Shown: positions 10,351 to 22,289, counted from the stretch's first letter. The stretch is 64,000 nt of DNA from Plasmodiophora brassicae (GCA_039704465.1 JASFAU010000002.1:124001-188000); one strand, 5' to 3'. Notes: a model not told the origin generated them from the letters alone. A program made the numbers and translations.

Positions 10351-11300
10351 TCGCCCGCCTAATTGAGGCACAGCCGATGTCGCGATATGACAATGAATGA
10401 CGCCGCAACAGGTTTAGAGAGCCACAATGGGGCAACATTTCTGTAATTGCGAAGCGGCACTACTAGGTACATATATAGGTAGTTGTTTAGATATAGTGAT
10501 GTAGGCCGGCACGCGGCACCTTGACTAATCGGCCACGAGGGACGGCGTCTGACCTGTTTGATGACGACGGCACCCTTGTCGAACTCGTTCAGGCCGAACA
10601 GAATGCACGCTCAAATTACGAGTTTCGCTCTTGAAACATCTTGATGCCTGCGCTACAGCCCTCTCAGGGCTGGCATCCGATCATCAGACTGGTGCCGCTG
10701 ACTGACGCTACCCAGATAACGTGCCATTGCCGATGTGACTCGTTACCGTTGCTAAACAATGTAGACCGGATCGCCCAGCTAGGCCACGAGAGCAGGGTTG
10801 GCGCTCTATAGCTAAAGTACTACGCGTACACTCATTTGGTGTTTGTTCAACGGGCCGGGTTCGACAGTTAGCACCTCACCACCTGCATCATGCGTTTCCA
10901 GTGGGGGATCCGCAAGGTGCACATCGGACGAGGAGTATGGTCGAGGGAAGATTATTCGTCTATCAATTGAAACCAAATTAGGCGCAGTCAAGGAGCCTGG
11001 GATACAGGACAACGGACCAGATAGCGGAATGGTGCCCTAAGGCTGCGAGGTGAGGCACTCCGCGGACTCGAGGTCGCAGCAGTGCCTCAATTCTACAATA
11101 TTGTGTCATAACTCATAACTGGTCGACTACTCCTACATGAGTAGGTGGACCTCAAAGTTCATTGCGCTCGCGGGGCAGGGTCGTGCGTTTTGCGCCGACA
11201 GTCCTCAGGAGCCCGAACCATATTTTTGGAGTACACAGGATCGACTTTCGTCGCAGGCCGCAGCAGCAGGGTCTGCAGATCGGGAGGGGGAGGAGGACCG
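10351..11300. other. Intergenic, no gene seen
   Basis: Open frames here are short and have no family features on either strand. The last 200 bp presumably carry the promoter of the TM9SF gene. Nothing repeat-like stands out. Confidence 0.5.
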
Positions 11301-13454
11301 ATGCGATCCAGGGCGGCGACGCTCCTGCTCGTTGCCTGGGCAGCCGTCGTGCTCGCAGACGAGAGCACGAATGAGGTGAGCAGGATCGAGTGGGGGGCGC
11401 GCGGGTCCGTCTGACAGATGCTGTAGTACGAGGATGGCGAAACCGTAGTGGTCTGGGTCAACAAACTAGGGCCGAACCACAACCCTCAGGAGACGTACCG
11501 GTATGATTCGTTGCCGTTCTGCAAGCCCGCTGAGAAGGTCCTCGCGTACAAATCGGACTCCATGGGTTCGCTTCTTGAAGGCAACGAGCTGACAGGTTTC
11601 GATAATCGAATGCCGTTCAGGTGTCGCAACGCGTCATTGACCGTATGCTTTCCGATCAGACAGCGGCATTCTTGTTCAGTTCAAGCGGAACCGGAAGTCG
11701 TCGACGATATGCGAGCAGGATCTGTCGCAGCTGCCTACAGTGATGCCGTTCGTGAACGCCGTCCAGATGAACTACTGGTACCAGATGTACATCGATGAGC
11801 TTCCTGTCTGGGGGCTCGTCGGTGAAATGTCGCAAGACGAGCCTGACGGTTTGTGGCGTGTGATGTCGTTGTCAGCTTGTCGGTTAATCGAGTTTCCGTA
11901 TATATAGACCCTAACACGCTGGCCTATATGTATTCACATAGAAAACTGTCGATATCGTTTAACGGCAATCGCATCATCCATGTGAATCTCACGTCCGACC
12001 GTCTGGTCCCGCTTCTCAAAGGGAAGTCGTTCCCGATGACGTTTGAGGTTGAATGGATTCCTACGACCGAGCTGTTCGAGGATCGTTTCGATCATTACCT
12101 CGACGTCGATTTCTTCGAGCACCAGATACATTGGTTCTCAATCTTCAATTCATTCATGATGGTGAGTTACGAAGCCCAGCACCGACCTGACAGCTCGTCT
12201 TACATTGACATTGCACAGGTTTTGTTCTTATGCGGCTTGGTCGTTCTTATCCTTATGAGGACACTGAGAAACGATTACGCCAAGTACTCGCTGGAGGACG
12301 ATACGCTGGATATTGATACCGTTGGTGAAGAGTCCGGCTGGAAGCAGGTCCATGGAGACGTGTTCCGTGCTCCATACCGATTGCCCCTGTTTGCGGCCCT
12401 GATTGGGATTGGCCATCAACTGTTCTCGCTCGTCATCCTCCTTTGTTTCTTTGCCATTGCTGGGAACCTGTACAAGTACGGTTGTGTGATCTCTCCGTCC
12501 TCGTCCGCTGCCTGAATCGTCGCCGTGTGTGCCAGGTGGCGTGGCCTGTTATTGAACAGCGCAATAACAGCATGGGTTCTAACATCCATCATCTGCGGTT
12601 TCTCATCGGGATCGTATTACAAACGATGCGGTGGCCGGCAGTGGAAGCTGGCATTTGGCCTTGCTCTGGGAGCTCCGCCTGTGGTGATTGGCTGTCTGAT
12701 GTTTGTTTTGAACACCGTCGCCGTAATGTACTCGTCGTCTGCTGCACTTCCTTTCCTGACTGTTCTCGGCGTCATTGCGATTTGGGTACGTACGTGCACG
12801 TAGACGTTCGCTGGTACTGATTCGGGCGCTTGCCGCAGCTGGTCTTATGTGTGCCCTTGACTCTTGTTGGCACCCTGATTGGTCGCAACGTCACCAAGGC
12901 AGGCGACTTCCCATGTCGTGTGTCGAACATGCGACGACCGATTCCTCTGGGTCCCTGGTACTCAAGAGGCTGGTTCCTGGCTCTCCTTGGCGGCATCCTT
13001 CCGTTCGGCTCCATTTTCATCGAGATGCATTTCATCTTGACTGCGATCTGGAACTACAAATTCTATTGTAAGAGCGGCAAACGGTTACCCCAATCGTGGC
13101 CTGACATACGGACGTGCAGATGTGTTTGGGTTTCTCCTGCTCGTCTTTGCGATTCTCGCTATCGTCACCATGTGCGTCACCGTTGTGTTGACGTACTTCC
13201 TGCTGAACAGCGAGGACTACCGCTGGCACTGGGTTGCCTACGGTTCCGGTGGCAGCACTGGCATCTACGTATTCCTGTACTGCTTGTATTATTTCGCCGT
13301 TAAGACGCGCATGTCGGGGTTGCTGCAAACCGCATTCTATTTCGGCTACTCGACCCTGCTCGCCCTCTGCATCGGCCTCATCTGTGGCTCAGTCGCCTTC
13401 TCTGGCGCGCACCTATTCGTCAGCAGAATATACAAGGACATCAAGAGCGACTGA
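11301..13454 (+). CDS. TM9SF/nonaspanin (EMP70 family) protein
   Basis: Eight exons: 11301-11375, 11427-11620, 11664-11848, 11908-12161, 12219-12475, 12536-12785, 12839-13067 and 13120-13454; 592 residues. Signal peptide MRSRAATLLLVAWAAVVLA, then the lumenal domain with VNKLGPNHNPQETYRYDSLP and LPFCKP, typical of the family. Nine membrane segments follow, with EIHWFSI-like HQIHWFSIFNSF, ILMRTLRNDYAKY, GWFLALLGGILPFGSIFIE and the GGSTGIYVFLYCLYYF block near the end. The last residues are IKSD, matching the KXD Golgi-retention signal known for TM9 proteins. Expected in Golgi/endosomes, sorting glycine-rich membrane segments and supporting adhesion or phagocytosis. The 43-nt second intron is the shortest used. 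Length is normal. Confidence 0.95.
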
Positions 13455-14491
13455 CGACAACGCCCTCGTGACCGTGACGGCGGTATCAGTCTGTTGCTAT
13501 CCCGAAAGCATTGTCAGTAAACACCATTCAACCAACTCCAATCACAAGTGTGTTACCCACAGCACATTATGTCAGGCCCGCCAAGTGTCAGGACTCACGA
13601 ATGTGAATGTTCAGACTGGGCGATCGGCGGCTGCTTGGCTTCTCCAAGGACCACAGTGCGCACACCGGCTTGTGAGTCTCCCTGGTCTCACGATGTGCTC
13701 TCTGGGTGGTCCATCTGTCCTCTTCAAGGTCATCTTTAAACACCTGGGTTACCAATTAGCCGACGTGCGTCCAGAACCAGACTCCCCACCTGCCGCATGA
13801 ATCTTGGCTCGATAGGAACATGTTCATGAACCATAACTCCAAACAGCGCGACGGCGACTGTTGGCAGCGAGCATCTGAAGCACATTCACAATACGGGTAG
13901 GCCTAACCTGGGGCGACGGGGCATGAACTGCTCAGAACGTTAGCTCCGTCGATGTATTACAAACAATGCCAGCGGTTAGAAACCAATCTCATTCAAGCAC
14001 AAGGCCAAAGAAGGTCGGTCGGAATAGGCGGCAAATGTACAAGCTTCTGGGAAACTCATACCAGGGGTTGCTAACCTACTTGCAGCAGTTGGAAGGAGAA
14101 GCGTCGTCCGCCGAGCACATATGCCTTTCGACACAGGCAAGGTCCAGGTCCAGCTGGATGCCATCGTTTGCACCGCCAAATCCTGGCGTACTCGTCAATG
14201 CCTTTATTGATTCGGTTGAAGTGGCGTCGCCATGACCATGCAGGGTGTCAACGTCGAGGCGTTCGCGGGCGGGTGGACTACAGGCTTCCTCTCGCCCGAT
14301 ATGACTGTTCGCGCACCTGTGACAGGTATACCCATCACAGCATACGATCCAGACCCGTACCTGCGATTTGTACTGTACCCGGACAGTGTAAACGACTGCC
14401 CTGATTCTTCGGTACGGCCGGGATATCGTCCGAACGGGGGCAGTCCCAGACAAACGTCAGTTGCTTATTGGTGTCACGACGACGGGTGACG
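13455..14491. other. Block with possible unresolved plus-strand exons
   Basis: No family recognised. From about 13966 to 14489 there are two overlapping plus-strand open stretches; one (GWTTGFLSPDMTVRAPVTG, about 14270-14330) reads like real protein, and GT-AG pairs near 14188 and 14243 would fit a small intron, but I could not build a frame-consistent model. The rest (13455-13960) shows nothing. Confidence 0.3.
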
Positions 14492-15627
14492 ATGGTGTCG
14501 TCGGGCAAGCAAGGTTCGTGGGGTTCCACCGCCGCCATGGCGCTCGTTCTGTTGATCCCCGGGCTGTGCGTCCTCATCGCGACGACGGCCATCGCTCTCG
14601 CCATCCAGTTCGACCCTCGCGCTGGCCTCGTCCTCGTCGTCATCATCGTGACGCACTCGATGTACCCGACCATCTTCTCGTGGTACACGTCCGGCTGCTG
14701 CCGATCGGTGCGGGTGCGCCGCGCGACCATCTTCAAGACCATGGCGTTGTACTTCCAGCAGGGCATCGCGGTCGTCGCCCCTGAGAACATCCCGGACTCG
14801 ACTGCGTTCCTCCTGGGCATGAGCCCGCATGACATCCTGCCGTTCGCCGGGTTGATCTGCTTCGCAGCGGGCGCCGTTCTGCGGACGACGGCGAACGTTC
14901 GCGTCGGGACGCGGACGCTCAACCTCCGCATCCCCATCTTCAGCCAGCTCCTGAGCCTACTCGGTGCGGTCGACGTCTCGCGGGCGTCGATCATGAACGT
15001 CCTGAATCGAGGTGCCGGCAATGGAACCAGCGTCTCTGTTGGTGGCGCACGCGAAGCCGCTCACGCCGGACCGTCGGGCGCCGCTATCGTTCCCTGCGTC
15101 AACGTCGGCGAGCACGAATCCTGGAAGCAACGCCAGTGTGCGACGCCAGGAATCACGCGACTTCAAGGCTTCGTGAAGGCCTGCACCGGCGTCTTCGTTT
15201 CGGTTCTGCAGACGGCATTGCCCGACCCAGGCGCTTCTCTGCGTCTCGTCATCGGTCAAACCATCGACACAACCGACGCGAACGCGACCGCTGACGTCCT
15301 GTACGATCGCTACTGCTGTTCTGCCCTGGACCTGATCATCAAGGAGCACGATCCGCAGGCGAAGGTGACGATCAACGGCAAACCGGCTCCTGCATGTCCC
15401 TGTAGCGGTACTCCCGAACGATCGGGGAAGTCCAGCACACGTGCAACCAGGCCGCGGCCGTTTACGTTCGCACAGTGCCGTTCGCCGGCGAGGTGCTGCG
15501 CGTGCACCAACGCAAACCCGCGCAAGACGACGCACAGGCGCAAAGCGGGTTCCAAGCGGGCATCTCCATACTGGACGCGTCCAATGTGGAGATACTGAAT
15601 ACGGGTTTCCAGGTCGCAGCCCGTTGA
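14492..15627 (+). CDS. DGAT2-like acyltransferase, degenerate
   Basis: Main exon 14492-15364, probably spliced by a 41-nt intron to 15406-15627; 364 residues. Two N-terminal hydrophobic segments (about residues 16-60, ALVLLIPGLCVLIATTAIAL) are as in DGAT2/MOGAT. Downstream match points are LNLRIPIFSQLLSLLGAVDV, SVGGAREAAHAGP, IVPCVNVGEHESWKQ and a C-terminal stretch ending LIIKEHDPQAK. Two departures are notable: the catalytic HPHG motif reads SPHD, and the conserved RNRKGFV segment of about 20 residues between the GGA box and IVP is missing. So acyl transfer to mono/diacylglycerol is doubtful. If the 41-nt intron is not used, the frame runs on to 15598 with a low-quality tail. The ER membrane is the expected site. 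Confidence 0.6.
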
Positions 15628-16517
15628 CGAACACTCGTGTACATATAAACCGTGTCCTGCTGCGCCCTTGGCCATATCGATCGAACAGATTCGTTGGCGA
15701 CATGCAGCAGACCGCTCTGTGGGACGTCATCACGTCGGAACCCGCAGCACGCTTGACAGCCGTCCGTCGTGCCTCGGTCCAGAACGTCATTGATCGATGC
15801 TTATCGGGGGTATTCAGCATCCGGATGACCCGCACGTGTATGTACATGGCGCAAGTCCAGATTGCCGCGATATGATTGTTTAAACGGTCTACGGTCCGCC
15901 CTGAATGTTATTGAGCAGTTGTCGGATTCAAAATACTGCAACCACATGGCCTTACGCTAAACGCCAACGTTTATTGTACCACGCCTACAGTGCTGGACTC
16001 GACACGACGTTAGCCACGCCGCCGAAGTAGGACAGGACGGGCTGCCCCGCAATATGGGTGGCCATGCTCGCTGCGAAGAAAGCGGACGCGTCTGATGAGA
16101 AGCGGTGCTCGGATGAAGAGCACCCGCGCATGGGCGCCTCCGGAAACCGTGCGCTTCCCGCTGCTGAACCCGAGGCTGCCCGTCAGGAACGCTTCGTCAT
16201 CAACGAGTGGCCGATGTCGGCCGCATCGCGGAGGAAGTTGTAAACAACGAAGTGCCCAGTGAATGGCGCTTGGGCTGCGACGAGCCCACCTCAGATGCGC
16301 CGGGAACTACGTCGGTAGCGTTAGCAGATCGGAGCGCCTGATGCCGCCAGCGTTATCAGGAGAGATGGTGCATTTTCGAGCGAACATAGTATTAAGAAGG
16401 CCGCACGAATACAAATACATTGGGAAATCCGACGGTGGGGCTGATAAAATTCATCCGACCCCGCTTTGGAAATCGTGGGCCTTTCTTTATACTCCGCGAG
16501 TTGTTCTTGAACGTAAT
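15628..16517. other. Intergenic, no confident gene
   Basis: Only short open frames without recognisable features. The final 150 bp lead directly into the left arm of the inverted repeat and are not part of it. Confidence 0.5.
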
Positions 16518-17520
16518 CGGAAGGACGACGACGCGAAGAAGCCCAAGCTGAAGTCAGCCAGCCAGGCGGACCTGGTGAAGTGGTTCAGGCAGCTGAAGGT
16601 GTAGACGACCATTTGCTGACGGCGCTGCTCACGGTCGACCGCTGGGATGACACGTACACCGTCGACACGGTGCCCGACGACATCCTGGTCGACATCCTGC
16701 GCAAGCGGATGGAAACGCGCGCGGTTCGCCGAATGAATCGCAACATTCAGGAAGCAGGTGTAAATTGGGTTACAGCGCCCAGTTCACGCGGATCGTCAAA
16801 GAACGTGCATGCGAACACATGTTCACCGGCACTGATGGCGAGAAGCTGAAGGTCAAGCTGCTCCTGCGGGGCATCTGGCCGGTGGAGCTCCGGGTGGCCG
16901 TGAACGAGCTGCTGGCAACCTCGATGAAATCGATGAAGACCAACGCGAGGGGCTTTCTGCGGCTGCTGGAGGAGAAAGCCACGACGTCCGACGAGGTGCT
17001 GCACTACCAGCACCTGGCGAGCGTCCGGCGTGGGGCGGCGGAAGACTCCGGCAGCCGCAGGAAGCGTTGGCCTTCATCGATTTCATCGAGGTTTCCAGCA
17101 GCTCGTTCACGGCCACCCGGAGCTCCACCGGCCAGATGCCCCGCAGGAGCAGCTTGACCTTCAGCTTCTCGCCATCAGTGCCGGTGAACATGTGTTCGCA
17201 TGCACGTTCTTTGACGATCCGCGTGAACTGGGCCCTGTAACCCAATTTACACCTGCTTCCTGAATGTTGCCGCAGATCGCGGAAGTTGTCGGCGAACAGT
17301 GCCCCCGTCGTGGTGTGAGCGTTTCCATCCGCTTGCGCAGGATGTCGAGCAGGATGTCGTCGGGCACCGTGTCGACGGTGTACGTGTCATCCCAGCGGTC
17401 GACCGTGAGCAGCGCCGTCAGCAAATGGTCGTCTACACCTTCAGCTGCCTGAACCACTTCACCAGGTCCGCCTGGCTGGCTGACTTCAGCTTGGGCTTCT
17501 TCGCGTCGTCGTCCTTCCGG
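16518..17520. repeat. Long imperfect inverted repeat of a gag-like sequence
   Basis: Left arm about 16518-16967, right arm about 17051-17520, spacer about 85 bp. Outer boundaries are sharp: both begin at CGGAAGGACGACGACGCGAA when read inward. The arms differ by a 27-bp insertion in the right arm, a 4-6 bp gap near the spacer and scattered substitutions, otherwise they are nearly identical. Both encode, reading inward, KSASQADLVKWFRQLK, LLTALLTVDRWDDTYTVDTV and QFTRIVKERACEHMFTGTDG in three successive frames. Transcripts across it could fold into a hairpin of about 450 bp. Confidence 0.9.
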
Positions 17521-17939
17521 ACGAGCGTAGCGAGCCGGACCATTGCTTGTGTCCGTCTGCCTCCCGCGCCCTTCTGCCGGTCATCGGCAGCGTCGATACC
17601 ATCCCGGTTCGTCGTGTCGCTGTCTGTGTCCGAGCTATGTTGTCTGTTGTCGATAGAATCGATCACCTGCCTCAGCTGGGCGTCCATGATCTTCACGCTC
17701 TCGTTGGCTCTCGTTGTGGCGCTCGTTGCCCAATGAACGAGATCCCGTGGTTGGACACGCGACTTCATATCTCTCGCGCGTGCGTGTGCCGCGTCACGCG
17801 TCTGCCACGCCGGTGTCCTTCTTGGAACGTGATCTACGCGCGTCCCTTTGCTGGATTCGCGACTACAGTGTCCGTCAACCTGGCTCTCATCTTCACATCT
17901 TCCGATGGGATTACAACCTGTCCTCGCTAGTTTACCCAT
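17051..17939 (-). pseudogene. Gag-like retroelement fragment with frame shifts
   Basis: The minus-strand copy is longer than its mirror image. It opens with ATG at 17939 and runs through KSRVQPRDLVHWATSATTRA and QLRQVIDSIDNRQ to KWFRQLK (about 17436), then continues in a second frame (VDRWDDTYTVDTVPDDIL) and a third (QFTRIVKERACEHMFTG, LLRGIWPVELRVAVNELLE). The helical, charged sequence without enzymatic motifs resembles retrotransposon Gag proteins, but the family is not certain. The same two frame breaks occur in the left arm, so they predate the inverted duplication. No reverse transcriptase, protease or zinc knuckle is seen nearby. Introns could explain the frame changes, but no good GT-AG pair is visible. 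Confidence 0.5.
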
Positions 17940-18117
17940 AACCCAGCCTCGTTATTGATCAGGTTGCGTAGCTTATCCTGTGTGAAGAAAGGCCCTGCTT
18001 TCGTATCTGCTGAATCGGAGGTTCAACCCCGTTCAGTCTCCTGCGCACAGCTGTCGAAACCTCTCGCCGCTCGTCAATGACGAACACCCACTGTGCATGT
18101 CGTGCCCTCTAACTTCG

Positions 18118-19841
18118 TTATTGACTGGATATGGATCGTTTGACCCGGTGGCATTGTTGCCGGTAGAACGCCTGGAGGCCGACTTCAGCGACGAACAGGG
18201 CGGTGACGATCGCGTAGACGGTGATGGCAGCGGCCTGGTCGAACGTGCACTGCCTGGTGGCCGGGTCCAGCCCCATCACCAGGTAGTTACTGCAGTCGGG
18301 GTCCTGGCACGCGTTCAACGGCGCCCAGTACGTCTGCTGCCCGATGCAGGGCGCTGGCGCCTTGCAATTGTCATTCGCCCCCGTCCCGTTGATGCCCGGC
18401 TGGTTGGCCAGGCCCACCCGCTGCGCCGACGACATGTCGAACGAGGCGAACAGGGCCGTCATGGCCAGCGCGCCGAACGAGATCGGGCGCAGCTGGACCG
18501 CCGTCGACGAGAACGCGTCAATGTCCCGAAACATGCAGATCCTGTCGTCCTGCTTGTCAGCGCCCCTTGTTCTGCCGCACGGCTCATGCGACCAGGCTAC
18601 CTTCGTCTGCCCCCGCTTGCCGGCAGAAGCAGGTTCTGAATCGGCAGGTAGATGGGGTCCCCGCCGTTCGTCACCGTGAACGACAACGACGGCAGGTTCA
18701 CGACGGTCTCGTTGACGTAACAGGTCTGGTACATCATGCTGCCGTACTGGCCGTTGACGTGCACCGGCGCATCGCACGACGACGGGATCCACGCCATCAT
18801 CATGTCGAAGAACTCACCGGGCAGCGACAGACACGACGCGCCCGTGTCGACGATCGCTGTCGAACGCATGTGAGCACGGGTGGTGCGGCATGGGGTGGCG
18901 CGCGTGTGTCCCCCACCGTCCCAGTGCTGCGTGTAATTGGCGAACATGGACACGCCGCAGACGGACAGCGAGTGGATCGTGAAATGGTGGAAGAACGGCC
19001 TGCTGTATGGGATCCGGTCGCTCCATTGCACGGGGGGCGCACGAGCACCTGCGACCACGTGGTGAGGCGCTCTGGACAAGACTGTGCGCGACCAGGGGCC
19101 GGTACCGGGCACGTCGCCGATGAGAAGCTGAGGCGCAGGCCCCCCGAGGTCGATGGAGACGAGCGGCCGATAGGACATGCCGGTGAATCCGGCCAGGCGC
19201 TCGAACGGCGTGCAGGACGCGTTGGCGCGCCCGGGGCAGGACAAGGTCGCGATGGATTCGTAGGCGAGCCCCAGCAGGCCCTGCGCGCGATGCAGCGCCT
19301 GCAGAGGCGCGCCGGGAATCGGATCGCTGATGACGAGCCGGTTGATCAGGGAGAAGGTCACGCGCACGGGATGCCCGCCGGGTATCATTGATGCGACGTC
19401 GCTGGCGACTGTCGACCCACTGCTGGACACGGTTTCGCCGTCGACCAGCAATGCCAGGCCGCCATCGAGCCCAGGTAGGGCGGCTGTCACGCGATGCAAT
19501 CAGACGACGCGTTCGGCCCGCATGCTGCCCGTACTGATCGACGACGACGCTGCCGGGTTGAAGCACGGCGTCGACGGGCCACAGAGCGTCGCCTCCTCGA
19601 AGACACTCTGCCAGGAACGGTTTCAGAGGCACAGCGCTCGAGGCGGCGGTCGCGTTTCGCATCGTACGAATTCGGAGCTGCCCGTGTCGACGATGACGTT
19701 CAGGGTCTGGTTCGGCGTGCCAAGTTCCAGGGCCATGAGGAAGTGAAGGCCGTCTTCGGAGCGCGTCAACGGGACCGTCACCAGCGCGGTCGACACCGCC
19801 TGCGTGAACGCGACCCAGAGGACCGTGCCGCTCCAATGCAT
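18118..19841 (-). CDS. Pepsin-like (A1) aspartic protease with C-terminal membrane anchor
   Basis: Five exons: 19841-19668, 19607-19535, 19483-18917, 18856-18621 and 18549-18118; 493 residues. Signal peptide MHWSGTVLWVAFTQAVSTA, then the first active-site motif VIVDTGSSEF and the second AIVDTGASCLSLP. The last is only restored when intron 18857-18916 is removed. Other family marks are QGLLGLAYESIA and the C-terminal FGALAMTALFASFDMSSAQRVGLA. A Cys-rich segment and one hydrophobic helix (about AITVYAIVTALFVAEVGL) follow, then a basic tail, so it should be a type I membrane protease of the secretory pathway or cell surface. The fourth intron (18550-18620) appears to use a GC donor (GCAAGC) with a CAG acceptor; no in-frame GT alternative was found. 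Confidence 0.88.
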
Positions 19842-20263
19842 GTCCGAGGTCTACGCGGCGCCGGCAGCAATTCCAGACTCTTGGCACGCCGACACTTGCA
19901 TTGTGACCGGCTGGCAGTGGCACCCGACTACCTACGTACAGCACCGATTATGTGAAACGACGACGCTGCTGCCGCATTCAGCCGGTAGCGCTGACTGTCC
20001 TGTTCCGTCCCCGATCAACCAGGTTGTATCGCCGTGCAACGCCAGTAGGTCACGTGTTCAAGCAGCGGTTGTATTGGCGGCGGGGCGCCCGTGGGTCGGT
20101 ACAAACGCAAACCCAACCCCACGAGACGTCGTGCACGAGACATGGCGCACTGGTCGGCGACGCGGGCAGGTGTCGCCTGTCGTTCCCCGCAGGGCATGAA
20201 GGCACGGCGCGTCCGCGACTGCGTCGTCGTCGGCAGCTGCGACGTGCGACGGACTGCGGGTCG
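19842..20263. promoter_or_regulatory. Shared upstream region of two divergent genes
   Basis: This gap of 422 bp separates the starts of the protease and the PAXBP1 homologue, so it presumably contains both promoters. No specific element was recognised. Confidence 0.4.
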
Positions 20264-22289
20264 ATGTCGTTCCGGGCGCGGAAGGCGCGCGCGTCCGTGT
20301 CGCGTCAGGCGCTGGCCGACAACGGCGACGACGACGGTGATGGCGACGCCGTTGTTGTTCGGCGTCGCGCGCGCATCGCCAAGGTGGGTGTGCGCGCGCC
20401 GGGATTCCCAGGTGTGGGCGGCCCGCGCCTGACATTCGCGTGCAGGTGCCGAGACCACGTGCGGCGATCCCCGAGCAATCCATGTCGGCTGCGTACGCGG
20501 CGGAAACTGCCGGATTGTATGCGACGATCGACGAGATGAGGGCGCAGCAGGCACCGCCGCCGCCGCCCGCAATGGACGCTGGCTCGTTAAGGGGCGCCAT
20601 CCCGAGCCAACAGGCGATCGCCGCCGCGAAGTTCCAACGACAACAGGCACGGGCCAAACCGGCTTCGTATATACCGCTGGAGAAATCGGGGCGGATCGAC
20701 GTTGCCGGCGGCGTGTATGGCGTCGCTCCTGAGGACGGCCGCGGTCGGCTCGCTGTTGACGAAGATGACGACGATATGGCCGATGTCGTGATGGACGATC
20801 GAGGCGGCAAGGTTCCGCTGTCGGCGTCGACGCGGACGCGGACGGAGGAGATGGAGCTGGAGGATGATTTTGACCTTGAGCAATTGAGGATTGGGCGAAG
20901 CGCCGGGAAACTGGTCGACACAACGGCCGACAGCGACGATCTCGCACCGGCTTCCAAACAGCCCTTGCCGGTAAGGCATTGCTATCACGACAGCCTGGAT
21001 CTGGACCTGACTCGCAATTCGTTCCAAGGTGTGGTCGGAACCTGAGATTCACACTGCGATCGCGTCGAAGCTTGCTGTGCTTCGATCGGAACAGCAGGCC
21101 AACGGTGCCGAATTATCTCATCTCGCCAATGCGATCGTCACGTCCCAGAGGGATCGCGAGCAACTCGACGATCAACGCCAGGCGGCCGAACAGAAGGTAC
21201 AGTCGTCCATCGCGTACTGGCCTCCGTGCTGACGGGCGACCACAGTACCGACATATGCAGGGCATGGCGTCTGAGCTCGGCGCTCTGCTTGACTGTGTCG
21301 CGTCCAAGCAGAAACGCATTGACGAGTTGTACTCCGAGTGTCAGGAGATTCGCTTGGACCGCGCTGCCCACATGTCGGATGTCACGCTGACGCACTGGAG
21401 AGACCTGGATGACGGTGTGGCGATCACCTCGCGTCCGCCGGTATCCGATGACGTCGACGAGTTCGGACGGCCTCGCTCGTCGAAAGACGCTGTCCTTGCT
21501 GAGCGACGGCAACGCTCTCGAGCGCGACGCAGCGAACTCGCTTCCAAGCACGACCTGTATTGCGAAGGGTGGACGTCGTATGGCGATACCGACGTCGAAG
21601 TCGAATGTGTCCAGGCCCTCGATGACCTCAGGGCGTCTGCGCGCACCGTGTTCGAAGACGTTGTCGACCGGTTTGCATCCATCGACGGCGCCCTGAACGT
21701 GTTCTCCAGGTTCCGCGCTGAATTCCCATCTGAATACGCGAACGTTTACGCGGATCTCAGTCTGCCCACGCTGCTGGCTCCTTACCTTCGCCTGGCGCTG
21801 ATCGGTGCTGAACCTCGAGCGCCATCCGGGATGTCTTCTGTCATTGAGATCGCCCGGAAGATTCGCGCGTACAACGCCGATGTTGAAGTGGCTCTGGCCA
21901 AATCGGTCGTTGCGCCCTTTGTCGGGCAGTGCCTTGAGCACGACTTCCTACCGTTTTCCTTGAAAGATGCACAGCGGTGTCGCGACTTTGCGGCTGATGT
22001 CGCGTCGTGCTGGCCCACGATGGACCTGGCGATGTCATTGCGTAGCACCCTCCTGAACGCGTCCACCAGTCTGTCAAGAGCAAACAAATCCAGCCAACGT
22101 GCTTGGGGCCGCGCCCTAAAACTTCTCGCGTTCATGATCGAAGTACGGCCGGTCCTCGGCAAGCAGTCCGAATTCCTTATCACGGCGCATGTCAACCAGC
22201 ATCTAAAGCCCGTGGTTGAAGGCGGCCAACCTGACAACCCCTCTGTCGAACGAAGAAGACGGCAGCTTCAGCAGCTTCTGGATAAATAA
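20264..22289 (+). CDS. PAXBP1/GCFC-domain protein
   Basis: Four exons: 20264-20383, 20446-20970, 21029-21196 and 21246-22289; introns 62, 58 and 49 nt; 618 residues. The N-terminus MSFRARKARASV resembles the start of PAXBP1. A disordered acidic region (EDDDDMADVVMDD) precedes a coiled coil at about 215-300. The C-terminal half has the GCFC pattern VFEDVVDRFASIDGALNVFS, YANVYADLSLPTLLAPYLRL. In animals and yeasts such proteins associate with spliceosome disassembly factors and the intron-large complex, and PAXBP1 also links Pax proteins to histone methylation. A splicing-related nuclear role is the more general expectation. The protein is shorter than human PAXBP1 (about 900 residues), chiefly in the C-terminal part. 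Confidence 0.82.

Noticed and set aside
18814..19944. 376-codon minus-strand frame overlapping the protease
   Set aside because: Shadow frame shifted from the pepsin domain; Arg-rich, no motifs.
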